A DNA stretch of 64,000 nucleotides, from positions 218,123 through 282,122 of the forward strand of contig NZ_MKIM01000033.1 in the NCBI RefSeq assembly GCF_001939045.1, written 5' to 3'. The notes under the pieces are model-generated. The model did not search any database. It was not told where the DNA came from and was given only the letters and a program-made list of their open reading frames with translations. Both the position numbers and the translations under genes were made by a program. Origin of the DNA: Rhizobium oryziradicis (GTDB lineage Bacteria; Pseudomonadota; Alphaproteobacteria; Rhizobiales; Rhizobiaceae). Shown one piece after another: positions 51,011 through 59,502 of the stretch (the first letter of the stretch is position 1; each line of letters begins with the position of its first letter).

Positions 51011-51958
51011 ATGGCGAAGCCGGATATTCTTCAGGTTGGCCCCTATCCCGCATGGGATGAAGAGCCATTGAATGAGGCTTTTCAAGTGCATCGCTATTTC
51101 GATGCCACTGATAAAGACGCCTTTCTCAAAGAGGTTGGCCCGCGCATTCGTGCCATTGCAACGCGTGGTGATCTTGGGGCCAGTCGTGCCATGATTGACG
51201 CTTGTCCCCAGCTGGAAGTGATCTCGGTCTACGGGGTTGGCTTTGATGCGGTCGATCTTGCCGCATGTCGTGCGCGCGGTATCCATGTCACCAATACACC
51301 AGACGTGCTGACCAATGATGTCGCGGATCTCGGTGTTGCCATGATGCTTTGCTTGGCGCGCGGCGTTATCGGTGCCGAATCCTGGGTCAAAGACGGAAGC
51401 TGGGTCGAAAAAGGCACGTATCCTCTAAAGCGTCAGGTGTCAGGCAGACGTGCTGGCATTCTCGGCCTTGGTCGTATCGGCTTTGCCATTGCTCAGCGTC
51501 TGAAAGGCTTTGATATAGACATTGCCTATTGCGGCCCAAGCCCCAAAGAACATGCGAAAGGCATGACTTACATTGCCGATCCTGTCGCGCTTGCCGAGCG
51601 TTCAGATTTTCTGTTCGTTGCGTTGGCGGCATCGGCGGCCACCCGCCATATTGTCGGGCGCGAGGTGATTGCGGCACTCGGGACGGATGGCATGTTGATC
51701 AATATTTCGCGCGCATCCAATATCGATGAGGAAGCCCTGTTGGAAGCGCTGGAATCCGGCGCGCTTGGCTCAGCAGCTCTTGATGTGTTTGAGGGTGAAC
51801 CAAAGCTCAATCGGCGTTTTCTCACGCTGCCCAATGTTTTGGTACAGCCGCATCACGGCTCGGGCACCATTGAGACCCGCAAGGCCATGGGCCAATTGGT
51901 TCGCGATAATTTGAACGCGCATTTCGCAGGCCAGCCATTGCTAACCCCGGTTTTCTAA
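51011..51958 (+). CDS. D-isomer-specific 2-hydroxyacid dehydrogenase (GhrB/hydroxypyruvate reductase type)
   Basis: A 315-residue enzyme. NAD domain motif RRAGILGLGRIGFAIAQRL; the catalytic Arg is in INISRASNIDEEALLEAL, and the His-containing VLVQPHHGSGTIETRK closes the active site, with the Glu in DVFEGEPKLN. Such enzymes reduce glyoxylate, hydroxypyruvate or 2-ketogluconate, which fits the cluster. GGAGG at 50997-51001 gives good spacing to ATG 51011 and poor spacing to an in-frame ATG at 51005. Followed 10 bases later by idnD. Confidence 0.9.
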   Translation: MAKPDILQVGPYPAWDEEPLNEAFQVHRYFDATDKDAFLKEVGPRIRAIATRGDLGASRAMIDACPQLEVISVYGVGFDAVDLAACRARGIHVTNTPDVLTNDVADLGVAMMLCLARGVIGAESWVKDGSWVEKGTYPLKRQVSGRRAGILGLGRIGFAIAQRLKGFDIDIAYCGPSPKEHAKGMTYIADPVALAERSDFLFVALAASAATRHIVGREVIAALGTDGMLINISRASNIDEEALLEALESGALGSAALDVFEGEPKLNRRFLTLPNVLVQPHHGSGTIETRKAMGQLVRDNLNAHFAGQPLLTPVF

Positions 51959-51968
51959 GGAGCAGAGT

Positions 51969-53000
51969 ATGAGAGCCATTGTTGCCCACGCGGCCAAGGA
52001 TGTTCGCATCGAACAGGTTGGACAGGAAGAGCCGGGAAAAGGTGAGGTCAGGCTGCGGCTGGCCACCGGTGGAATTTGCGGCAGTGATCTGCATTATTAC
52101 AATCACGGTGGTTTTGGCGCCGTGCGCCTGAAACAGCCTATGATTCTCGGCCATGAAGTCTCGGCCTTTGTTGAAACGCTGGGCGAGGGCGTATCTGGTC
52201 TGGACGTTGGCCAGTTGGTGGCGGTTTCGCCGTCCAGACCGTGCCGCACCTGCCGCTATTGCCAGCAAGGGCTGCACAATCAGTGCCTCAATATGCGCTT
52301 TTATGGCAGCGCCATGCCGTTTCCGCATATTCAGGGTGCTTTTCGTGAAAGTCTGGTTGCCGATGCCCTGCAATGTGTTGCAGCCGATGGATTAACACCC
52401 GGAGAGGCGGCCATGGCCGAGCCCTTGGCCGTTACCCTGCACGCCACCCGCCGTGCAGGCGAGATGATGGGCAAGAAAGTTCTGGTCACAGGCTGCGGGC
52501 CAATTGGCGTTCTGTCTATCCTTGCGGCCCGGCGCGCTGGTGCGGGCGAAATTGTTGCAACCGACCTTTCCGATTTCACCTTGGCGATGGCAAAGTCGGC
52601 GGGGGCTGATCGTGTTATCAATTCCAAGGATGAACCGGAGGCCTTGGCCGCTTACGCCGCAGACAAGGGCACATTTGATGTGCTTTACGAATGCTCAGGC
52701 GCTGCAGCAGCACTCAGCAGCGGCATTGCGGCCCTTCGACCCCGCGGCGTGATTGTTCAGCTTGGTTTGGGTGGTGATATGACCCTGCCGATGATGGCGA
52801 TCACCTCCAAGGAATTGGAGCTGCGTGGTTCTTTCCGCTTTCATGAGGAGTTTGCGGTGGGTGTTGAGCTGATGCGCAAAGGTTTGATTGATGTGAAGCC
52901 GTTGATCACCCACACCGTTGCCCTGGACGATGCAATCTCGGCGTTCGAGATTGCATCCGACCGCAGCCGCGCCATGAAAGCGCAAATCGCCTTTTCCTAA
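51969..53000 (+). CDS. idnD: L-idonate 5-dehydrogenase, zinc-type
   Basis: A 343-residue zinc alcohol-dehydrogenase-family enzyme. GGICGSDLHYYNHGGFG and ILGHEVSAFVETLG hold the catalytic zinc ligands Cys and His-Glu; CRTCRYCQQGLHNQC supplies the four structural-zinc cysteines; TGCGPIGVLSILAARRAG is the cofactor loop. CGSDLHYYNHG with FPHIQGAFRE is characteristic of IdnD, which oxidises L-idonate to 5-keto-D-gluconate; the SDR then makes gluconate and GntK phosphorylates it. Stop codon overlaps that of the convergent dehydrogenase. Confidence 0.88.
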   Translation: MRAIVAHAAKDVRIEQVGQEEPGKGEVRLRLATGGICGSDLHYYNHGGFGAVRLKQPMILGHEVSAFVETLGEGVSGLDVGQLVAVSPSRPCRTCRYCQQGLHNQCLNMRFYGSAMPFPHIQGAFRESLVADALQCVAADGLTPGEAAMAEPLAVTLHATRRAGEMMGKKVLVTGCGPIGVLSILAARRAGAGEIVATDLSDFTLAMAKSAGADRVINSKDEPEALAAYAADKGTFDVLYECSGAAAALSSGIAALRPRGVIVQLGLGGDMTLPMMAITSKELELRGSFRFHEEFAVGVELMRKGLIDVKPLITHTVALDDAISAFEIASDRSRAMKAQIAFS

Positions 53001-53860
53001 TTCTGTATCTGCTTCAGCCAAAGAAAATAGGCGGCGTGGTCCAGTTCCGCGCCGTCTTTGTTGTTGACCAGATCATCAAAGCCAGCTTGCGCCTGTCCAG
53101 ACAAGGGCAGGGTTAGTTTATGCTCTTTGGCAACATTGAGGGCGTTGTTGAGATCCTTGAGTTGGGCCACAGAGCGGCCACCGGGCACAAAATTGCCTTC
53201 GACCATGCGCGCGCCATGCAGATCGAGAATGCGGCTATCGGCAAAGCCGCCGCGCAAAGCGCCCCGCAGCGTGCCAATGTTGCAGCCTGCTGCTTCTGCA
53301 AGGGTAAAGGCTTCGGCCACTGCACCAATGGTGATGGCGACAATCAGCTGATTGGCCAGTTTGGCGGTTTGCCCGGTGCCGATTGCGCCCATATGGGTGG
53401 GGCGGCCCAGCACCTCAAGCAGTGGTTTGGCAGCCGTGAAATCGTCTTGCGATCCGCCAACAAAGATAGAGAGTGTCTGTTCATTGGCCCCTTTGACGCC
53501 CCCCGAGACTGGCGCATCGACAAAGCGTTTGCCGAGGCTTTTGGCGTACGCTTCAAGTGCGCGGTCGCAGTCGGGCTCTACGGATGCCATATTGATGATC
53601 AGGGCACCGGGTGCCGCCGCCTCAATCACACCTTCATCTTTCAAAATGGCTGTCGATGTCGGGCCATCAATCAACATGGAAACAACCACGTCAGCCCCAT
53701 TTGCAGCCTCAGCCGCAGAGGTTGCAACCTTTGCAACGTCACTCAGCGCCTGGGCTTTTTCGGTGCTGCGATTCCAGACGGTCACCTGATGGATCTTGGC
53801 CAAATGCCGCGCCATCGGTCCGCCCATCAATCCCGTTCCGAGAAATGCAATCTTTGTCAT
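52997..53860 (-). CDS. NAD(P)-dependent beta-hydroxyacid dehydrogenase 2 (GarR/HIBADH family)
   Basis: A 287-residue enzyme starting MTKIAFLGTGLMGGPMARHL after GGAGAGGAGA. DAPVSGGVKGANEQTLSIFV is the substrate motif and GTGQTAKLANQLIV holds the catalytic Lys. It is a paralogue of the gene at 48758 but clearly diverged. Divergent from the SMP-30 gene over a region with a GntR-type box. Two such enzymes in one regulon suggests two semialdehyde or hydroxyacid steps, not redundancy. Confidence 0.9.
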   Translation of the reverse strand: MTKIAFLGTGLMGGPMARHLAKIHQVTVWNRSTEKAQALSDVAKVATSAAEAANGADVVVSMLIDGPTSTAILKDEGVIEAAAPGALIINMASVEPDCDRALEAYAKSLGKRFVDAPVSGGVKGANEQTLSIFVGGSQDDFTAAKPLLEVLGRPTHMGAIGTGQTAKLANQLIVAITIGAVAEAFTLAEAAGCNIGTLRGALRGGFADSRILDLHGARMVEGNFVPGGRSVAQLKDLNNALNVAKEHKLTLPLSGQAQAGFDDLVNNKDGAELDHAAYFLWLKQIQN

Positions 53861-53901
53861 GGGGTCTCCTCTCCCGGCTTTACATGTCGTGTCTTTTGCA
53901 T

Positions 53902-53917
53902 ATGTTATCGTTACCAT
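53902..53917. promoter_or_regulatory. GntR/IdnR-type LacI operator, near-palindrome
   Basis: ATGTTATCGTTACCAT matches ATGTTA-N4-TAACAT with one change (TACCAT). It lies between the divergent dehydrogenase and SMP-30 genes, 42 and 30 bases from the starts, and shares ATGTTATCG with the perfect box at 50959. Confidence 0.7.
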
Positions 53918-53946
53918 ACTTGATGGCAATGGGAGGAGAAATCAAG

Positions 53947-54831
53947 ATGACATTCTTTGAGGTCGTGGATCCGGTGTTTTCCACCTATGTGTTGGGCAAT
54001 GCGCCGCTCAAGGAAATTGCCTCGGGTTTTGATTGGGTCGAGGGGCCGGTTTGGTTTGGTGATCTCAATTGCCTGGTTTTTTCGGACATTCCTAATAACA
54101 AGATGCATCGCTGGATACCGGGTGTGGGCACCAGCGTGTTTCGCTCGCCATCGAATTTTTCCAATGGCAATACTCGCGACCGGCAAGGTCGTTTGATCAG
54201 TTGTGAGCATGGTGGGCGGCGTGTCACCCGCACCGAATATGATGGCTCCATCACTGTGATTGCCGATCGCTATCAGGGCAAGCGTTTGAACTCGCCCAAT
54301 GATGTGATTGTGGCCTCGGATGGCGCAATCTGGTTCACCGATCCGCATTATGGCATTCAAACCAATTATGAAGGAACGAAATCCGAGCAGGAGCTGCCGT
54401 GCAACGTCTATCGGGTTGATCCGAATGGCGAGATCAAAGCGGTGCTGACGGATTTCAATTGCCCCAATGGTCTGGCCTTCAGCCCGGACGAGCGCAAACT
54501 CTATGTCGCCGATACCGGCCGCATGTTTACCGATGATCCGCGTCATATTCGCGTGTTTGATGTGGGGGCTAAATGGGCATTGTCGGGGGGCGAGGTGTTT
54601 CACACCATTGTGCCGGGCTGCGCCGATGGCATGCGGGTGGATAGTGATGGCAATATTTGGTCATCGGCGGCCGATGGTGTGCACTGCCTTGCACCGGATG
54701 GCCGCGTGCTTGGCAAAATTCTGGTGCCACAAACCGTTTCCAACCTCTGCTTTGGGGGGCGCAACCGCCATGTGCTGTTCATTACCGCATCGACCAGCGT
54801 TTATTCTGTCGCCCTGAACAGACAAGGATAA
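53947..54831 (+). CDS. SMP-30/gluconolactonase-family lactonase
   Basis: A 294-residue beta-propeller. FDWVEGPVWFGDLNCLVFSD (metal Glu), NFSNGNTRDRQGRLISCEHG, RLNSPNDVIVASDGAIWFTD (Asn-Asp) and LYVADTGRM are the metal-binding and substrate segments of the family, which hydrolyses sugar lactones (gluconolactone and relatives). ATG 53947 follows GGGAGGAGAAATC; the frame stays open upstream into the neighbouring gene but has no family match there. It would produce aldonic acid for the cluster's dehydrogenases. Confidence 0.88.
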   Translation: MTFFEVVDPVFSTYVLGNAPLKEIASGFDWVEGPVWFGDLNCLVFSDIPNNKMHRWIPGVGTSVFRSPSNFSNGNTRDRQGRLISCEHGGRRVTRTEYDGSITVIADRYQGKRLNSPNDVIVASDGAIWFTDPHYGIQTNYEGTKSEQELPCNVYRVDPNGEIKAVLTDFNCPNGLAFSPDERKLYVADTGRMFTDDPRHIRVFDVGAKWALSGGEVFHTIVPGCADGMRVDSDGNIWSSAADGVHCLAPDGRVLGKILVPQTVSNLCFGGRNRHVLFITASTSVYSVALNRQG

Positions 54832-54883
54832 AAGCGCATTTCAAACAACAAGAGGAGCATGTCGCCGTTCTCTCCCCATAAAA

Positions 54884-54899
54884 ATGCACAGCTGTGCAT
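54884..54899. promoter_or_regulatory. 16-bp perfect palindrome upstream of ugpB
   Basis: ATGCACAGCTGTGCAT is its own reverse complement. It sits between the SMP-30 stop and the ugpB start (55011), 112 bases before the latter, and is the only strong symmetric element there. No Pho box (CTGTCAT-type direct repeats) was recognised. Confidence 0.5.
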
Positions 54900-55010
54900 A
54901 GTTTTGCTTTTCCTGCGCAATATTAGTCCCTAATAAAGAGGGGAGATGGTCTGGGAGGATCACCCACGCGACGTTCATGTCGCGCAGGACCACAGAAAAG
55001 GGAGGAATTC

Positions 55011-56318
55011 ATGTCTTTTAAGCTGTTTTTTGCGAGCACTGCGGCCTCAATGGCGATGATGGGGTCTGCCTCTGGTGCATTTGCTGCAACGGAGTTGCAA
55101 TGGTGGCATGCCATGTCCGGTGCAAACAACGAGGTGGTGGAGAACCTCGCCAAGGAATTCAATGACAGCCAGAGCGAATATAAAGTCACGCCGGTCTATA
55201 AAGGCAGCTATCCCGAAACATTGAATGCCGGGATTGCCGCCTTCCGCGCCAAGCAGGCTCCCGCTATTTTACAGGTTTTCGATGCTGGCAGCGGCGTGAT
55301 GATGAGTGCGCAGGGGGCCGTCATGCCGGTTGCGGAAGTGTTGAAAAAGGGTGGCTACACCTTTGATAAATCCGAATATCTTGCCGGTATCGTTGCTTAT
55401 TATTCCAAGCCGGACGGCACCATGTTGTCATTCCCTTATAATTCATCGTCGCCGGTGATGTATTATAACAAGGATGCCTTCAAAAAGGCTGGTCTGAACC
55501 CGGATGATGCGCCCAAGACCTGGCCAGAGGTGTTTGCCGCCGCCGAAAAAATCAAAAAGTCTGGTGCCAGTGCCTGTGGTATGACCTCCACCTGGCTCAC
55601 CTGGATCCAGACGGAAAATTTTGCGGCCTGGAATAACATTTCCTACGGCACCAATGAAAATGGTCTGGCGGGCACCGATGTCAAGCTCAAGGTCAACGCG
55701 CCCTTGTTTGTCGAGCATTTCCAGAAGCTTGCCGATCTGGCCAAGGATGGCACTTTCCGTTATGGCGGCCGCACTTCTGAAGCCAAGCAGCTTTTCACCT
55801 CGGGTGAATGCGCGATGTTGACCGAATCCTCTGGTGGTTTGGGCGACGTTATTAAGTCCGGCATCAATTATGGCATCGGTCAGCTGCCTTATTATCCGGG
55901 CGAAGGACGTCCGCAAAATACCATTCCAGGTGGCGCAAGCCTCTGGGTGTTTGGCGGCAAGAGCGATGCAGAATACAAGGGCATTGCCCAGTTCTTCCAT
56001 TTCCTCTCCCAGACCAAGATTCAGGCGCGCCTGCATCAGGTGTCGGGTTATCTGCCAATCACCAAGGCAGCCTATGAGGAAACCAAAAAGTCTGGCTTCT
56101 ATGAAAAGAACCCGGCCCGTGAAACGCCGATCCTGCAAATGATGGGCAAGGCACCCACCGCGAATTCCAAGGGTGTTCGTCTGGTCAACCTGCCGCAGGT
56201 TCGCGACATCATGAATGAAGAATACGAAGCCCTGCTGGCTGGCAAGCAAGACGCCAAGACCACGATGGATCATATTGTTGAGCGCGGTGATGCCGCAATC
56301 AAGAAGGCCCAGCGCTAA
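55011..56318 (+). CDS. ugpB: sn-glycerol-3-phosphate-type ABC substrate-binding protein
   Basis: A 435-residue periplasmic protein. Signal peptide 1-25 ends GAFAATEL. LQWWHAMSGANNEVVENLAK, PVYKGSYPETLNAGIAAFRA, FPYNSSSPVMYYNKDAFKKA and ENFAAWNNISYG parallel E. coli UgpB closely, including the conserved phosphodiester-binding segments. UgpB delivers glycerol-3-phosphate and glycerophosphodiesters to UgpAEC. GGGAGGAATTC leads to the ATG. Next to the sugar-acid regulon but with its own upstream palindrome. Confidence 0.9.
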   Translation: MSFKLFFASTAASMAMMGSASGAFAATELQWWHAMSGANNEVVENLAKEFNDSQSEYKVTPVYKGSYPETLNAGIAAFRAKQAPAILQVFDAGSGVMMSAQGAVMPVAEVLKKGGYTFDKSEYLAGIVAYYSKPDGTMLSFPYNSSSPVMYYNKDAFKKAGLNPDDAPKTWPEVFAAAEKIKKSGASACGMTSTWLTWIQTENFAAWNNISYGTNENGLAGTDVKLKVNAPLFVEHFQKLADLAKDGTFRYGGRTSEAKQLFTSGECAMLTESSGGLGDVIKSGINYGIGQLPYYPGEGRPQNTIPGGASLWVFGGKSDAEYKGIAQFFHFLSQTKIQARLHQVSGYLPITKAAYEETKKSGFYEKNPARETPILQMMGKAPTANSKGVRLVNLPQVRDIMNEEYEALLAGKQDAKTTMDHIVERGDAAIKKAQR

Positions 56319-56443
56319 CCAACAGACATTTGCAATGTCCTCAAGGCGAGAATGCGTCAGCATCATCTCACCTTGGTATAGAACGATCATTCGCCAGTTC
56401 GCGCCGAGTTCGTGCGGGCTGGCGTTAAAACAGGACAATCGCC

Positions 56444-57325
56444 GTGCAACGCGTTGTGTTTCCCAATAAGGTGCTGCCCTATTTTCTGGTGGCACCGCAA
56501 ATCATCTTGACGGTGATTTTTTTCTTTTGGCCTGCCAGTCAGGCGCTCTATCAATCCACCCAGCGCGAAGACGCCTTTGGGCTCAGCAGCATGTTTGTCG
56601 GGCTGGATAATTTTCGCTTCGTGCTGTCGGATGACAATTATCTGCATTCGCTGCAAGTGACAGCCGTGTTTAGCGCCGCAACCGCCTTTTTGGCGATGGC
56701 GGCAGCTCTTTTGCTGGCCACGGCTGCCGATCGCGTTGTGCGCGGCAAAGGCCTTTATCGCACCTTGTTGATCTGGCCCTATGCGGTGGCACCGGCGGTG
56801 GCGGGTTTGCTGTGGTTGTTCATGTTCAATCCCGCCATGGGCACCTTCGCCTATATCCTGCGCCGCAATGGTGTGGATTGGGACCCGCTTTTGAATGGCA
56901 ATCAGGCCATGAGCCTTGTGGTGGTGGCGGCTGCGTGGAAGCAGATCAGCTATAACTTTCTGTTTTTCGTCGCAGGCCTGCAGGCGATTCCAAAATCGCT
57001 GATTGAAGCCGCTGCCATCGATGGTGCGCGCGGTGCCCGCCGGTTTTGGACCATCGTATTTCCGCTTTTGGCCCCCACAACCTTCTTCTTGCTGGTGGTG
57101 AACACGGTCTATGCGTTTTTCGACACATTCGGCATCATCCATGCCGTTACCGGTGGCGGCCCTGCGAAAGCCACGGAAACGCTGGTTTATAAAGTTTACA
57201 ACGATGGCTTCGTGAATCTTGATCTTGGTTCTTCTGCGGCACAATCGGTCATTTTGATGCTGATCGTGATTGCGCTGACGGCCTTCCAGTTCCGCTTCGT
57301 TGAAAAGCGTGTTCACTATGCATGA
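56444..57325 (+). CDS. ugpA: glycerol-3-phosphate ABC permease
   Basis: A 293-residue permease from GTG 56444. LPYFLVAPQIILTVIFFFWP, QSTQREDAFGLSSMFVGLDN, FAYILRRNGVDWDPLLNGN and IEAAAIDGARGARRFWTIVF (EAA loop) match UgpA. Six helices. A 125-base gap from ugpB contains no gene; a translational start slightly upstream cannot be excluded. Confidence 0.9.
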   Translation: MQRVVFPNKVLPYFLVAPQIILTVIFFFWPASQALYQSTQREDAFGLSSMFVGLDNFRFVLSDDNYLHSLQVTAVFSAATAFLAMAAALLLATAADRVVRGKGLYRTLLIWPYAVAPAVAGLLWLFMFNPAMGTFAYILRRNGVDWDPLLNGNQAMSLVVVAAAWKQISYNFLFFVAGLQAIPKSLIEAAAIDGARGARRFWTIVFPLLAPTTFFLLVVNTVYAFFDTFGIIHAVTGGGPAKATETLVYKVYNDGFVNLDLGSSAAQSVILMLIVIALTAFQFRFVEKRVHYA

Positions 57326-57334
57326 GGCCCGGTC

Positions 57335-58183
57335 ATGATTGAAAGACGTCCTATCGCGGCCCTTCTTGGCCATCTGATGCTGATTATCGGCATCATCATT
57401 GTCGCGTTCCCGATCTATTATACCTTCATCGCCTCGACCATGTCGTCGGCGGAAATCCTGCGTCCGCCGATTTCGCTTTTGCCCGGTAGCCATTTGATTG
57501 ACAATTACGTCAGTGCCTTGAATGGTGGCGTCGAACGCGTTTCAGGTGTCAGTCTCGAGCGGATGCTGTGGAACACCTTTGTGGTGGCCATCGCGATTGC
57601 CGTTGGCAAAATTCTGATCTCGTTCATTTCGGCCTATGCGATTGTGTTTTTCCGCTTTCCCTTTCGCATGGTGTTCTTCTGGATGATTTTTGTGACGCTG
57701 ATGCTGCCAGTTGAGGTGCGCATTCTGCCGACCTATAAGGTCATCGTCGATCTGGGTTTGATTGATACCTACACCGGCCTGACCCTGCCGCTGATGGCAT
57801 CCGCCACCGCGACTTTCTTGTTTCGGCAGTTCTTCTTGACCATTCCCGGCGAATTGGTGGAGGCCGCCCGCATCGACAATGCCGGTCCCTTCCGCTTCAT
57901 GAAGGATATTCTGCTGCCACTGTCGGCCACGAATATCGCGGCGCTGTTTGTGATCCTGTTCATCTACGGCTGGACGCAATATCTTTGGCCGCTGCTGATC
58001 ACCAATGATGCGAAAATGTCGACAATCATCATTGGTCTTCGCAAAATGGTTGATTTTGCCGATGCCTCGACCCCTTGGAATTATGTCATGGTCACGGCGA
58101 TCCTCGCCATCATCCCTCCCATTCTGGTGGTGGTGTTGATGCAACGCTGGTTCGTCAAAGGCCTTGTGGAGACTGAAAAATAA
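57335..58183 (+). CDS. ugpE: glycerol-3-phosphate ABC permease
   Basis: A 282-residue permease. MIERRPIAALLGHLMLIIGI, FRFPFRMVFFWMIFVTLMLP, VEVRILPTYKVIVDLGLIDT and VEAARIDNAGPFRFMKDILL (EAA loop) are typical of UgpE. The stop overlaps the ATPase start as TAATG, so ugpE and ugpC are translated together. Confidence 0.9.
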   Translation: MIERRPIAALLGHLMLIIGIIIVAFPIYYTFIASTMSSAEILRPPISLLPGSHLIDNYVSALNGGVERVSGVSLERMLWNTFVVAIAIAVGKILISFISAYAIVFFRFPFRMVFFWMIFVTLMLPVEVRILPTYKVIVDLGLIDTYTGLTLPLMASATATFLFRQFFLTIPGELVEAARIDNAGPFRFMKDILLPLSATNIAALFVILFIYGWTQYLWPLLITNDAKMSTIIIGLRKMVDFADASTPWNYVMVTAILAIIPPILVVVLMQRWFVKGLVETEK

Positions 58184-59226
58184 TGGCCAGAATTACGCTC
58201 AATAACGTCCGCAAGACCTATACCGATGTGGTGGAAACCATCAAAGGCGTGTCGCTGGACATTGCCGATGGTGAGTTTCTCGTGCTGGTTGGCCCCTCTG
58301 GCTGTGGCAAGTCCACGCTGCTTCGCATGATTGCCGGTCTTGAAAGCATCTCCTCAGGTGAAATTTCCATTGGTGATCGTGTGGTCAACAAGCTGGAACC
58401 ATCGGAGCGCGATATTGCCATGGTGTTTCAAAACTATGCGCTCTATCCGCATATGACCGTGCGCCAAAATCTGGCCTATGGCTTGAAAAACCGTAGTACA
58501 CCGCCCGCCGTGATTGAAGAGCGGATCAAAAAGGCAGCAGCAACGCTGGAGATCGATCAATATCTCGAGCGCAAGCCGCGGCAATTGTCGGGCGGTCAAC
58601 GCCAGCGCGTGGCCATGGGCCGCGCCATTGTGCGCGAACCCTCGGCGTTTTTGTTTGACGAGCCATTGTCAAACCTTGACGCCAAACTGCGCGTACAGAT
58701 GCGGGTTGAGATCAAGCGTCTGCAGCGGGCTTTGGCCACCACCAGTGTTTACGTTACCCACGATCAGATGGAAGCGATGACATTGGCCGACCGGCTGGTG
58801 GTGCTCAATGGTGGCAAGATCGAACAGGTCGGTACACCCATTGAACTTTACGAAAAGCCTGCAACGACATTTGTTGCCACCTTCATTGGCTCGCCATCGA
58901 TGAATCTGCTGGATCGCGCAACGGGCGGCTTTGAGCTCAACGGCGTTGTTGATGCTGCCATCATTGGTATTCGCCCGGAAGACTTGCGATTGCAAGACGC
59001 AGGCTCCACTGAAGCTGTGGCACTGCGTGCAGAGGTGATTGTCGGCGCGGTTGAGTTGGTCGGTGCTGAAAGCTATGTTTATAGCAGATTGGCATCGGGC
59101 CAGGATATCGTGTTTCGAGTTTCCGGGCGCTCTCGCATTGCCTCAGGCGATCGTATGACGGTTGTTGCGGCAATGAGCGACATTCATCTGTTCGACCAGC
59201 AAGGAAAGCGCTTGCCCGGGACGTGA
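58183..59226 (+). CDS. ugpC: glycerol-3-phosphate ABC ATPase
   Basis: A 347-residue MalK-type ATPase. Walker A VGPSGCGKSTLLRMIAG, signature RQLSGGQRQRVAMGRA, Walker B FLFDEPLSNLDA, and a C-terminal TOBE domain (AIIGIRPEDLRL onward). Last gene of ugpBAEC. TOBE length is as usual, so regulation by partner proteins is possible. Two hairpins follow the stop codon. Confidence 0.9.
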   Translation: MARITLNNVRKTYTDVVETIKGVSLDIADGEFLVLVGPSGCGKSTLLRMIAGLESISSGEISIGDRVVNKLEPSERDIAMVFQNYALYPHMTVRQNLAYGLKNRSTPPAVIEERIKKAAATLEIDQYLERKPRQLSGGQRQRVAMGRAIVREPSAFLFDEPLSNLDAKLRVQMRVEIKRLQRALATTSVYVTHDQMEAMTLADRLVVLNGGKIEQVGTPIELYEKPATTFVATFIGSPSMNLLDRATGGFELNGVVDAAIIGIRPEDLRLQDAGSTEAVALRAEVIVGAVELVGAESYVYSRLASGQDIVFRVSGRSRIASGDRMTVVAAMSDIHLFDQQGKRLPGT

Positions 59227-59319
59227 TTCGGATTGCGGTGAGAGTGTTATCGCCTATGGCATGATTTCTGAGATATCACCTGGATTTGACAGAAAATGGT
59301 GCGATAGATTGAAGGTGTT

Positions 59320-59427
59320 ACAACACGGTTGGGTTTATAAAGCCAATCGTGTTGTCAAATCCCGTTCGCAAAACGGACTGCTGCATCATTCCTGAAACCG
59401 TTTCCAGTTTCAGGAATGATGCAGCAG
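59320..59427. terminator. tandem hairpins after ugpC
   Basis: First: ACAACACGGTTGG (59320) pairs with CCAATCGTGTTGT (ends 59355), one wobble. Second: a perfect 21-bp stem, arms 59378-59398 and 59407-59427 around an 8-base loop. Neither is followed by a strong T tract. They lie between ugpC and the Na/Pi gene and may end or stabilise the ugp mRNA. Confidence 0.45.
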
Positions 59428-59502
59428 ATATGAAGTCTTGCAGCGAACTTGTGTGCCATCTGTTGTGCACGGCGCTGTGATGGGCAGAGAAAGAGTGAAG
59501 AG

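Noticed and set aside
54832..55010. Pho box upstream of ugpB
   Set aside because: No CTGTCAT-type direct repeats with 11-base period were seen by eye.
55443..57493. Long minus-strand open frames (350 and 368 codons) opposite ugpB, ugpA
   Set aside because: They lie antisense to genes with clear family motifs and their translations are rich in His, Gln, Arg with no domain, as expected for the complement of coding DNA.
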